Shown here: positions 1 through 8,777 of the stretch, piece after piece
Layout: every line of letters begins with the position of its first letter
Position numbering within the stretch: position 1 is the first letter of the stretch
DNA from: Oxalobacteraceae bacterium
GTDB lineage: Bacteria; Pseudomonadota; Gammaproteobacteria; Burkholderiales; Burkholderiaceae_D
Assembly: GCA_021299035.1 (NCBI GenBank)
Contig: JAJTGD010000001.1
Coordinates: forward strand, 46,836-110,835
DNA length: 64,000 nt
Direction: 5' to 3'
The notes under the pieces: generated by a model
Databases searched by the model: none
Told to the model about the DNA's origin: nothing
Seen by the model: only the letters and a program-made list of their open reading frames with translations
Made by a program: the position numbers and the translations under genes

Positions 1-626
1 ATGATGGCCATCAGCTGGGTGATGCTGAACATCGCCATCATGGTTTCGCGCCACTGAACCCAGTGCAGCACTGCCCATAAAAAGAACAGCAGCAAAACGC
101 CGAGCATCAGCCCGTACACCATCTCCTGCAGCAGACGCGAATGTTGAAACTCTTCCGGCGTCATCACCTGCACATGAATGAAACTGGAACTGGTGGTCGA
201 AAGACGCAGCCAAATCTGGCGTGGCTCGGTCGATGCCGGAATGACAAAACCGTGACTAAGCGATTTGACCTCGGCATCCTGCCACTCTACATGGTCGCCG
301 GCTTTGCGAACCCGGCCTGATGTATCGAGCGGGTCATGCAGCTCAAGATCATCCAGGTAAGTCGGACGTACCCGGACAACCCACGTGTCACCCTTGCGCG
401 CGCCGGGGTCACCAGCAATGGACAGCTCTAGCCAAGTAGCAGAAGCGGTGAAGCCTCGGCTGAGGACACCGGTGAAGGGCTTTGCTGTGGCACGCTGCGC
501 ATCGGCCAGCGACATTTGGCCGCTGGGATCTTCGACAAAGGCACGCGCAATAATGCGGTCATCAGCCTGAACGAACGACGCAGCACACAGCAACAGCAGC
601 ACAGCGAATCGCTGCAGAAATCGCAT
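1..626 (-). CDS. 7TMR-DISM-type membrane sensor, N-terminal part (runs off left edge)
   Basis: An open frame reads leftward from ATG at 626 and leaves the window still open, so only about 208 N-terminal residues are seen. Residues 1-20 form a signal peptide (MRFLQRFAVLLLLCAASFVQA). A periplasmic beta-rich domain of about 130 residues follows, like the DISMED2 domain of 7TMR-DISM receptors. Then come hydrophobic segments starting near residue 165 (MVYGLMLGVLLLFFLWAVLH), as expected for the first of seven helices. Proteins of this family usually end in a GGDEF, histidine kinase or other signalling output, but that end is outside the window. The family assignment rests on architecture rather than a decisive motif. 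There is no clear Shine-Dalgarno sequence before the ATG. Confidence 0.6.
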   Translation of the reverse strand, partial: MRFLQRFAVLLLLCAASFVQADDRIIARAFVEDPSGQMSLADAQRATAKPFTGVLSRGFTASATWLELSIAGDPGARKGDTWVVRVRPTYLDDLELHDPLDTSGRVRKAGDHVEWQDAEVKSLSHGFVIPASTEPRQIWLRLSTTSSSFIHVQVMTPEEFQHSRLLQEMVYGLMLGVLLLFFLWAVLHWVQWRETMMAMFSITQLMAI

Positions 627-683
627 CTCGGAGGTTTGTTTTTATTGATCTAGAGCGAATTATCGCAGACAGCGCGCCTAGGC

Positions 684-1568
684 TCAGGCCACCACAATCA
701 TTTGCCCAGCCTGACCCGCGCTACCGATCGCACGCTCAGCAGCGAGCAGCAGTAACTCTGCCGATGAGACGGTATCGCTGCATGAGGCAAGACCAATCGC
801 CAGATCGATGCGTTGCTTGCCAGTTGCAGTGGCAAATAGCTCACGCGTGACCGCCGCATGAATCCGACGCGCCGCTTGCATCGCTTTGCCGGTATCGGTA
901 GCGCGCAACACCAACGCAAACAGCCCATCACTGCGACGGCAAAGCGTGTCGGCGCGACGCGCGGTACGCGACAGTGCGCCCGTAAGGTGCCGGTCCAGCC
1001 GCTGAATGCCTGCGTGGTCTGTCGGTAGCGCCTCGCGGCCGTAGGGGGCGGGGCGAATGATTGCCAATGATAGTGGCCGCTGCTCTTTTTGATAGTGCAG
1101 ACATTCCTCGCTCAGCGCGGCGATCAAAGCACCTTGGTTTCCTAACCCAGTCAGGGCATCCACATGCTCAGGGTGGTAGATGTCATTCAGCGGCTGTACG
1201 TCGCGCACGATGCGATGCCTCTGCTGATCGAGGCGATGAATGATTTGCGCGATATCTCTGCCTTCGAAATTTGCATCGAGTAGTACTTGGCGCAAGATAT
1301 TGATCACCTGTTCAAAGCTGGAAGCGGAGATATCGTGCGGATGGTGCTGCTGCGCCATCTTGTGCGGATCGAAGCTTTCAGTCGGCCTGCCCAGCGTATA
1401 AGCAATCAACTCCGCATGATGCTTAATGAATTTTTCGGCATCGACGTTTTCGAAATAACGTCTGAGCGCGGGGCTGGCAGCAAACCGCTCGTGAAATTGC
1501 CGGACAAGACGACGGACGGCGGGCACGCCACCGTATTTGTCGAAAAGTGTAGGCACTGAATGAGACAT
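684..1568 (-). CDS. Truncated haemoglobin fused to a degenerate GGDEF domain
   Basis: The 294-residue protein begins at ATG 1568 (MSHSVPTLFDKYGG); the open frame reaches further upstream but the globin starts here. Residues about 7-130 match a 2/2 truncated haemoglobin: LFDKYGG at the start, the TLGRP turn near 58-62 and the proximal (F8) histidine best placed at His75 in HHPHDI. The B10 tyrosine usual in this family is His26 (QFHERF). Residues about 137-294 follow the GGDEF fold (DALTGLGN, then R-x-D at the RADTLCRRSD segment), but the active-site loop reads SDGLF instead of GGDEF, so diguanylate cyclase activity is unlikely. By inference it is a haem-based O2, NO or CO sensor or binder with a regulatory GGDEF relic. 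Fold assignments are by eye. Confidence 0.72.
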   Translation of the reverse strand: MSHSVPTLFDKYGGVPAVRRLVRQFHERFAASPALRRYFENVDAEKFIKHHAELIAYTLGRPTESFDPHKMAQQHHPHDISASSFEQVINILRQVLLDANFEGRDIAQIIHRLDQQRHRIVRDVQPLNDIYHPEHVDALTGLGNQGALIAALSEECLHYQKEQRPLSLAIIRPAPYGREALPTDHAGIQRLDRHLTGALSRTARRADTLCRRSDGLFALVLRATDTGKAMQAARRIHAAVTRELFATATGKQRIDLAIGLASCSDTVSSAELLLLAAERAIGSAGQAGQMIVVA

Positions 1569-1758
1569 TTGGACCCGATAAAACAATGCAGATAAGATGG
1601 ATATTATATCTATAGTCAATATATATTGCTTCTTGGTTGTTTTGGCTAGACGTCGAATTGATATCCTTTTCAAGTGGCCTTAAGTTTTTGGCAAATTTGA
1701 TATCCATCACACAGCCGTTCGCGAAGATCATGAACACTGCGGGAATTGCCATGACTTC

Positions 1759-2499
1759 TTGAATATTCGTCAGCCGCCATTGGTCAGCCAAGAGATCGCG
1801 CCAATCTTTCAGATACGTGCGCTGTGCAAGACCTACAGCTCGGGCAGTAACGAGGTTCGCGCGCTGCAAGACATCGACCTAGACATTTATCCGGGTGAAT
1901 TCATCGTTCTGCTTGGGCCATCGGGCAGTGGCAAGTCGACCCTACTGAATATATTGGGCGGGCTCGACCGCCCTTCCTCAGGTAGCGCGCATTTCGCTGA
2001 CCATGAGTTGAACGGTGCCAGCGACGACGATCTCACCCTGTACCGGCGCGAGCATGTCGGCTTTGTGTTTCAGTTCTATAACCTGATGCCCAGCTTGACG
2101 GTTCGTGAAAATGTCGAACTAGTGACCGATATCGCCGAGCACCCGATGCTGGCCGCCGAGGCGCTGCAGTTGGTCGGGCTGGGCGATCGAATGGATCATT
2201 TTCCGTCGCAACTATCGGGTGGCGAACAGCAACGGGTTGCGATTGCACGTGCCATCGTCAAGCGCCCTGCCGTGCTGCTGTGCGACGAACCCACCGGCGC
2301 ACTCGACTATCAAACCGGCAAACGCGTGCTGGAGGTGATCGAGCAAATCAATCGAGAACTACACACCACCACCATTGTGATCACGCACAATGCCGCGATC
2401 GCAGGCATGGCGGACCGTGTGCTGTATCTGGGTGACGGTCGGCTGCAAAAAATAAGCGTTAACGAGCACAAGCTCAGCCCGAGCGAGTTGTCCTGGTGA
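1759..2499 (+). CDS. ABC transporter ATP-binding protein (MacB/LolD type)
   Basis: The 246-residue ATPase has Walker [10 protein letters not shown] (residues 53-61), signature [14 protein letters not shown], Walker [10 protein letters not shown] and the switch histidine in VITHN. The [30 protein letters not shown] stretch is typical of the LolD/MacB class, which power FtsX-type permeases that move substrate or effect mechanical work across the envelope rather than import. The likely start is TTG at 1759, because the in-frame sequence upstream holds no good start. The permease begins 13 bases after the stop and an HlyD-type adaptor follows, so the three genes form one tripartite export operon. 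Confidence 0.88.
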   Translation: MNIRQPPLVSQEIAPIFQIRALCKTYSSGSNEVRALQDIDLDIYPGEFIVLLGPSGSGKSTLLNILGGLDRPSSGSAHFADHELNGASDDDLTLYRREHVGFVFQFYNLMPSLTVRENVELVTDIAEHPMLAAEALQLVGLGDRMDHFPSQLSGGEQQRVAIARAIVKRPAVLLCDEPTGALDYQTGKRVLEVIEQINRELHTTTIVITHNAAIAGMADRVLYLGDGRLQKISVNEHKLSPSELSW

Positions 2500-2512
2500 A
2501 GTCGAGCCCAAC

Positions 2513-4876
2513 ATGACCGCGCTCGACCGCAAATTATTGCGTGACCTGAAGCGACTGTGGAGCCAGGCGCTGACCTTAGCGTTAGTGGTGGCTGCTGCGG
2601 TCGCTGGTTTTATTACGACGTACAGTGCCTACGACTCGCTGCAGTATTCGCGCGACCGGTATTACGCGGTGGGCCAGTTCGCAGATTTATTTGCGGATTT
2701 AAAGCGCGCACCAGATCGGGTGATGCAGCAACTGGCACAAGTGCCTGGCATCGCATCCCTCGAGGCCACGGTAGTGCGCGATGTGCAAGTCAGCATCCCC
2801 GGTGTGAGCGACCCCATCATTGGCAAGTTGATCGGACTCGATCCCAAGCATCCACCACAAATCAACCGCGTGTTCCTACGTAGCGGGCGCATGATTTCCA
2901 GTCAAAGTAGCGGCCCACGCGAGGTATTGATCTCGGAAGCTTTCGCGCTCGCACGCGGGCTACAGCCCGGTGATCATTTATTCGCACTCATCAATGGCAA
3001 GCGCGAACGCCTGCTGGTTACAGGTATCGCGCTTTCACCAGAATTCATCTTCGCAGGCTTTTCTGGCGCACCCGACTTAAAAGGCTATGGGGTTTTCTGG
3101 CTTGATAAAAAAGCATTGGCGAGTGCTTATCAGATGGATGGCGCTTTTAATCATGTGAATCTGCGTCTCGCACCCGGCGCCAAGCAGGATGAAGCGATTG
3201 CCGGTATCGATCATGTGTTGCAGCCATGGGGCGGCATCCGCGCCTACGGCCGCGATGAGCAGCTTTCGTACACCCGCGTTGAATCGGAAATCAAAGAACA
3301 ACGGGTGCTGGGCACACTACTGCCTGCAATTTTTCTGGCAATTGCGGCTTTCCTGCTGAATGTGGTGTTGGGACGGCAGATACTCATGCAGCGGGAGCAA
3401 ATCGCGGCTATGAAAGCACTGGGCTATGACAACGCGCTTATTGGTTGGCACTACATCAAGCTAGCGCTGCTGATTGTTGCCGTGGGTGTTGCGCTAGGCA
3501 TGGTGACCGGCGCATGGCTGGGCGAAATGCTCACAACGCTATATCGCAAGAGCTTCAGCTTTCCTGAGTTTTATTTCCGCGTTCGCCCATCGCTATTGTT
3601 GAGTGCGCTGTTTACCACGGTGAGTGCTGCGCTGGCTGCCACTTGGCAAGCCATTAAAAGTAGCGTTCAGCTAGCACCGGCCGAGGCGATGCGGCCACGC
3701 GCCCCTGGTGTCTATCACCGTACCATCATCGAAGTCTTGGGATGGCGCGCAGCGTTCTCACCGAGTATGCGCATGGTGTTCCGCAATATGCAACGCAGCA
3801 GTATCCGAGCTGGCTTAACGGTGCTTGGCGTCGCCGCATCTATCGCCGTACTCATTGGCGGCACCTTCTGGGGTGATGCTATCGAGCTGCTACTTAATAC
3901 ACAATTTCGGCAGGTACTGCGTGCGGATATTAGCGTCGGTTTGATAGAACCGAGAAACATCACTGCCCTGCATTCGCTGGCGCGTCTACCGTATGTATCT
4001 GCGGTTGAACCGGCGCGCTCGGTGCCCGTTCGACTGGTACATGAGCATCGACATTGGCGCGGCATGATCCAAGGGCGGCCAGGTAGTCCACAGCTGCACC
4101 GGGTGGTCGGCTTGGATAAACGCGCGATGCCAATACCCGCTGACGGTCTGCTGTTGACCGACCGGCTGGCGCGTAAGTTGGGCCTGCGTGTCGGCGAGAT
4201 GGTGACGGTCGAAGTTGAAGAAGGTCAGCGGACGACGCTCATGCTGCCGGTGGTTGCGGTGGTGAGTGAGCTGATGGGGATGAGCGCGTATATCGAGCGA
4301 CGCAGCCTCAACCATTTGCTGCGCGAGGGCGATGTACTGAACCGGGCCACGCTGCTGGTTGATCGTGGCCATGAAGCCGAGCTGTTGCAACGCATGCAGC
4401 AAATTCCTATGGTGGCCGCAGCCTTTAGCAAAGCATCGATGCTGGCGAATGTGCAAGGCATCACCGCGCGTAACTTGCGAATTATCACGGGGGTGTTGAC
4501 GATTTTTGCGTCAATTATCGCGGTGGGGGTGGTTTACAACCAAGTACGTGTTGCGTTGGCTGAGCGTGCTTGGGAACTGGCGAGCTTGCGGGTGCTGGGC
4601 TTCACGCGTGCCGAGGTGTCAAAAATCCTGCTGGGTGAGATCGTGCTGGAGATCGCATTGGCGATACCCATCGGTATGCTGGGTGGTCTGGCGCTGGCGA
4701 AAGGCATGGTCGCCTTGATAGCAACTGATGAGTTTTTCCTGCCGGCCCAAGTTCAGACCTCGACCTATGCGTATGCGGTGCTCTGCGTTGTCATTACCGG
4801 CGTGATTAGCGCGGCGATTGTGAACCGCAAGATTCGGGAGCTTGATTTGGTGGGCGTTCTCAAGACGCATGAATAA
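2513..4876 (+). CDS. ABC transporter permease with two FtsX domains
   Basis: The 787-residue membrane protein has an N-terminal helix (about 15-38), a large periplasmic domain, a first FtsX-type three-helix block (about 265-390, with the motif EQIAAMKALGYDNALIGWHY), a second helix and periplasmic domain, and a second FtsX block at the C-terminus (about 660-780, WELASLRVLGFTRAEVSKILLGE). This duplicated DevC/MacB-like layout belongs to type VII ABC systems that work with a periplasmic adaptor. It is the partner of the ATPase just upstream (13-base gap) and the adaptor just downstream. Substrate cannot be read from the sequence. Confidence 0.85.
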   Translation: MTALDRKLLRDLKRLWSQALTLALVVAAAVAGFITTYSAYDSLQYSRDRYYAVGQFADLFADLKRAPDRVMQQLAQVPGIASLEATVVRDVQVSIPGVSDPIIGKLIGLDPKHPPQINRVFLRSGRMISSQSSGPREVLISEAFALARGLQPGDHLFALINGKRERLLVTGIALSPEFIFAGFSGAPDLKGYGVFWLDKKALASAYQMDGAFNHVNLRLAPGAKQDEAIAGIDHVLQPWGGIRAYGRDEQLSYTRVESEIKEQRVLGTLLPAIFLAIAAFLLNVVLGRQILMQREQIAAMKALGYDNALIGWHYIKLALLIVAVGVALGMVTGAWLGEMLTTLYRKSFSFPEFYFRVRPSLLLSALFTTVSAALAATWQAIKSSVQLAPAEAMRPRAPGVYHRTIIEVLGWRAAFSPSMRMVFRNMQRSSIRAGLTVLGVAASIAVLIGGTFWGDAIELLLNTQFRQVLRADISVGLIEPRNITALHSLARLPYVSAVEPARSVPVRLVHEHRHWRGMIQGRPGSPQLHRVVGLDKRAMPIPADGLLLTDRLARKLGLRVGEMVTVEVEEGQRTTLMLPVVAVVSELMGMSAYIERRSLNHLLREGDVLNRATLLVDRGHEAELLQRMQQIPMVAAAFSKASMLANVQGITARNLRIITGVLTIFASIIAVGVVYNQVRVALAERAWELASLRVLGFTRAEVSKILLGEIVLEIALAIPIGMLGGLALAKGMVALIATDEFFLPAQVQTSTYAYAVLCVVITGVISAAIVNRKIRELDLVGVLKTHE

Positions 4877-4912
4877 ATGCGCTTTCTCCAATGAAGATCA
4901 TCGGTAAAGAAT

Positions 4913-6106
4913 ATGAAGCAGAAAATTGGAGTGATAGCTGCACTCATCATTTTCCTTGCGATTCTCGGTTGGGCGTTCTATCCCAAACCATTCGACGTAG
5001 ATGTCGCTGAAATTCATGTGGGCAATTTCGAGCGCACAATCGAAGAAAGCGGCAAAACTCGCCTGCGCGATCGCTACGTCATCTCCGCACCAGTCGCAGG
5101 CAAACTCGCCCGCTTGACGGTTCGTGAAGGCGACGCCGTACATGCAGGCCAAGTCGTCGCTCTGCTGTGGCCAGCACCGCCACCACTGTTGGATGAGCGA
5201 CGTTTGCAAGAACAACGTGAACAAGTGGCAGCTGCAGAAGCCAGCGTCGCACGCGCGAATGCTGGCCTGCAAAAATCAGAACTCGTCCTATCGCAAGCGC
5301 AGGCAGATCTGCAGCGACAGGAGTCGCTGGCGGCGCGCGGGTTTATCTCACCGCTACAAATCGAAAATGTCCGCCTGACGGTTCAGCAGCGACAGCGCGA
5401 GCGAGAGATATCGGCCCAAGAGAGTAATGCCGCGCGTCACCAACTTGCGCAGCTACGTATCGCCCTGCAGCGTGTCAGCGGTAAAGAACCACTCGCCATA
5501 CAAGCGGTTGCAGTCACCACGCCGAGTAGCGGCAAGGTGGTGAAGCTAAGACAGCAAAGCGAGGCCGTTCTGGCGGCGGGTGCCAACTTGCTGGATGTTG
5601 GCGACCCGGGAGCGATCGAAGTGATCGTCGAGCTATTAACCGAAGACGCAGCGCAGATAAAACCCGGCGCACTCGCCACATTGAGTAACTGGGGCGGGCC
5701 TGCCACGCTGCAAGCGCGTGTCCGCTTGGTAGAGCCTTCTGCTTTCACCAAAGTGTCCGCACTCGGGGTTGAGGAACAGCGAGTGAATGTCGTGCTAGCC
5801 ATCACTTCGCTGCCTGAGGCATGGCAGACCCTGGGCGACAACTACAAGGTAGATGTCACGATTCCTGTGCAGAGCGCCACCAAGGTGACGATGGTGCCAG
5901 TCGGCTGCCTATTCCCGAGAGGTAGTCGTAGTGCGCTGTTTGTAGTTGATCATAGTCGCGCCCGCATCGAAGAAGTAGAACTGCTGGCGCGCAATGGGCG
6001 CGAGGCGTGGATTAAAACCACGCTTGCAGCTGGCACTAAAGTGATTGCCCATCCAGCCGCTGGCTTGAAGGATGGCGACCGCGTGAATATCATCGGCGTG
6101 AAATAG
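4913..6106 (+). CDS. HlyD/MacA-type periplasmic adaptor subunit
   Basis: The 397-residue protein has one N-terminal membrane helix (about 4-22, IGVIAALIIFLAILGWAF), a lipoyl-like half (VISAPVAGKLARLTVREGDAVHAGQVVA), a long alpha-helical coiled-coil hairpin (about 90-175, rich in EQREQVAAAEASVARA and QQRQREREISAQ) and a beta-barrel C-terminal half. It would bridge the upstream FtsX-type permease to an outer-membrane channel. No TolC-like gene is in this operon, so a housekeeping or distant channel would be used. It ends 18 bases before the convergent MgtA-like ATPase gene. Confidence 0.85.
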   Translation: MKQKIGVIAALIIFLAILGWAFYPKPFDVDVAEIHVGNFERTIEESGKTRLRDRYVISAPVAGKLARLTVREGDAVHAGQVVALLWPAPPPLLDERRLQEQREQVAAAEASVARANAGLQKSELVLSQAQADLQRQESLAARGFISPLQIENVRLTVQQRQREREISAQESNAARHQLAQLRIALQRVSGKEPLAIQAVAVTTPSSGKVVKLRQQSEAVLAAGANLLDVGDPGAIEVIVELLTEDAAQIKPGALATLSNWGGPATLQARVRLVEPSAFTKVSALGVEEQRVNVVLAITSLPEAWQTLGDNYKVDVTIPVQSATKVTMVPVGCLFPRGSRSALFVVDHSRARIEEVELLARNGREAWIKTTLAAGTKVIAHPAAGLKDGDRVNIIGVK

Positions 6107-6124
6107 CTCAACCAGCTTTGTAGC

Positions 6125-8662
6125 CTAACGACGGTGCGCATAGAACTGGTTCTTGATGACTTGCACAACCACCAGATAGCTTATGACTAGCAATGCCAGC
6201 ACACCAAAATAACTCGGGGGCAGCGGTACGAAACCGAAATAGGTACCGAGCGCGGTGAATGGCAACAAGATCGCCAGCGATACTGCCAACAATGAAGTGA
6301 CCGCAAGTAATGGATGCGGGCGGCTCTTCAGCGGGTTGCCGCGAGTACGAATAATAAAGATCACCAGCACCTGCGTGCACATTGATTCGATGAACCAGCC
6401 CGTTTGGAATAGCGCCTCATTTGCTTCAAAAAGCCACAGCAGTAGACCGAAAGTCAGAAAATCAAATAGCGAGCTGACCGGCCCGATCACCCACATGAAG
6501 TTTTTGATGAGCTGTATATCCAGCACATGCGGCCGCTTTAACTCGGCATCATCAACGGCGTCCAGCGGAATCGCGATCTCTGACAGATCATACAAAATAT
6601 TGTTCAGTAAAATCTGCGTCGGCAGCATCGGCAAAAAAGGCAGGAACACCGATGCACCTGCCATACTGAACATATTCCCGAAATTAGAACTACTCCCCAT
6701 CATGATGTATTTCATGATGTTGCCGAAGGTACGACGCCCTTCCATCACCGCGCGGTAAAGCACATTCAAGTCATGCTTTAACAGAATCACGTCGGCAGCC
6801 GCTTTGGCCACATTGACTGCACCATCGACCGAAATACCCACATCCGCGCTGTGCAAAGCGGGTGCATCATTCACACCGTCGCCCAGATAGCCGACCACAT
6901 GACCCCGTGCACGTAGGGCAGTAATGACACGCTCTTTCTGCGCAGGGTTCAAACGACAAAATACATTCGCCGTACTCACTCGGGCTTGCAAGCCCGCACG
7001 ATCGAGTCGCTCAATCTGGCTACCGAGGACCACACCTTGGATAGGCAATTCCAGCACCTGACAAATATGCTGCGTGACGCGTTCGCTATCGCCGGTCACA
7101 ACCTTCACATCGACACCGGCAGCAAGCAATGCTTTAAGTGCCTGCCGTGCGCTCTCTCGCGGCGGATCGAGAAAAGCTGCAAATCCGGCCAGTACCAGTG
7201 CTGATTCGTCATCGACTACGGCATGCGGATGATCGATCGGTACTGGCTTATGCGCAATTGCCAGCACACGAAATCCCTGAGTTTCTTGTGCCCGGTAGAC
7301 ATCGCGTATTCGATCTCGGAGGTCCCCGTCTAACTCGCTCATCTGATCAGCCGCAACACTATGGGTACACAGCCGCAGAATTTCATCCGGCGCACCCTTC
7401 ACCACCAACAAGCGCTGCCCCTCTTTTTCCAGCAACACGGAAACGCGGCGACGCTCGAAATCAAATGGCACTTCGTCGATTTTCTTCCACCCAGCAATGT
7501 CGATTTTTTTGTGCGCCAGGATGGCCTCATCCATAGGATTACGCAGGCCGGTCTCAAACCAGCTATTCAGATAGGCAAGCTCTAAAACCCGTTCACTCTC
7601 AATACCTGTTGGGTCGAGATGCGATTCCATATGGACTTTGGCTTCGGTCAGGGTGCCGGTTTTGTCGGTACACAGCACATCCATAGAACCCAATTCCTGA
7701 ATCGCTTGTTGCCGCTTGATGATCACCTGCTCACGCGCCATGCGTACCGAGCCGCGTGCCAAGGTCACTGACACCACCATCGGTAATAGCTCGGGTGTCA
7801 GACCCACTGCCAGTGCGAGTGCAAACAAAAAAGATGATAGCCAGGGCTTGTGCGACAGTAAATTGACCAGCAACACAAAAAGCACCATGCCGATGGTGAG
7901 GCGCAAGATCATGAGATTGAACTTGCGCGTGCCTTGATCGAAAGTGCTTATCCCAATCGGTGCCGAGATATGCTCGGCGATCGACCCCATGGCGGTTGAC
8001 GAGCCGGTATGCACAATGCAAATTTTCGCGCTACCCGACAATACCGATGAGCCCATCAGTAGCGCATTAGTCGCCGCTTGCAGATCACCACCTTCCTCGA
8101 CAATGAGCGTCTTGCGCTTCTCTACCGGATAAGACTCACCCGTCAAGACCGCTTGGTTGACGAAACAATCATGTGCTTCAACTACCAGGCCATCGGCCGG
8201 TACCAAGTCGCCCGCTTTGAGCAGGACGATATCGCCGGGCACGATCTCATTTACGACAATGCTTTGCTCGACACCGTCGCGCATGACACGGACGCGCAGC
8301 GCGATGGATTGCTTGAGTTTTTCAGCCGCATTGCGCGCGCGATGCTCTTGAAAAAAATCCAACGTGACGCTGGCCAGCACAATCACCGCGATGATGAAAA
8401 AATTCGTCAACTCGCCCAGCAAGGCGGACACCATGCTGGCCAGCAGCAGAATCAGTACGAGTGGATTTCTGAAATGCGCGAGATATTGCCGCCAAAGAGG
8501 TGGCTGGCGCTGTTCAATAAAGCGATTCTCACCGTAGCGCCGCCGCATCTCGGCGGCTTGCTGCGCGCTTAAGCCCAGATCAGGATGGGTGGGCGTGGGT
8601 GCCTGCAACCACCAAGCCGTCGTCAATACGTCAGTAGGTAGTTCAGTCGATAGCGATGGCAT
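6125..8662 (-). CDS. mgtA: Mg2+-importing P-type ATPase (MgtA/MgtB family)
   Basis: The 845-residue P-type ATPase is slightly shorter than the usual ~900. It has the phosphorylation motif CTDKTGTLTE (around residue 330), the TGES actuator loop (VLTGESYPVEKR), the hinge GDGVNDAPALHSADVGISV and about ten membrane helices with C-terminal segments typical of the P3B class (IEIA-type SEIAIPLDAVDDAELKRP, ESMCTQVLVIFIIRT). The family imports Mg2+ across the inner membrane at ATP expense. It stands alone, convergent with the ABC adaptor gene. No Mg2+-sensing leader could be identified in the 115 bases upstream. Confidence 0.9.
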   Translation of the reverse strand: MPSLSTELPTDVLTTAWWLQAPTPTHPDLGLSAQQAAEMRRRYGENRFIEQRQPPLWRQYLAHFRNPLVLILLLASMVSALLGELTNFFIIAVIVLASVTLDFFQEHRARNAAEKLKQSIALRVRVMRDGVEQSIVVNEIVPGDIVLLKAGDLVPADGLVVEAHDCFVNQAVLTGESYPVEKRKTLIVEEGGDLQAATNALLMGSSVLSGSAKICIVHTGSSTAMGSIAEHISAPIGISTFDQGTRKFNLMILRLTIGMVLFVLLVNLLSHKPWLSSFLFALALAVGLTPELLPMVVSVTLARGSVRMAREQVIIKRQQAIQELGSMDVLCTDKTGTLTEAKVHMESHLDPTGIESERVLELAYLNSWFETGLRNPMDEAILAHKKIDIAGWKKIDEVPFDFERRRVSVLLEKEGQRLLVVKGAPDEILRLCTHSVAADQMSELDGDLRDRIRDVYRAQETQGFRVLAIAHKPVPIDHPHAVVDDESALVLAGFAAFLDPPRESARQALKALLAAGVDVKVVTGDSERVTQHICQVLELPIQGVVLGSQIERLDRAGLQARVSTANVFCRLNPAQKERVITALRARGHVVGYLGDGVNDAPALHSADVGISVDGAVNVAKAAADVILLKHDLNVLYRAVMEGRRTFGNIMKYIMMGSSSNFGNMFSMAGASVFLPFLPMLPTQILLNNILYDLSEIAIPLDAVDDAELKRPHVLDIQLIKNFMWVIGPVSSLFDFLTFGLLLWLFEANEALFQTGWFIESMCTQVLVIFIIRTRGNPLKSRPHPLLAVTSLLAVSLAILLPFTALGTYFGFVPLPPSYFGVLALLVISYLVVVQVIKNQFYAHRR

Positions 8663-8777
8663 TGAGCACGCAGAGGGAACCGCGCATCATCATGCGCAAT
8701 CACGCCAGCTTGCCTCGGACCCTATCTAATTGCGCACCAATCTGCGCGATTCATGCGCGCGCGCAAGTTGGCGGTAT

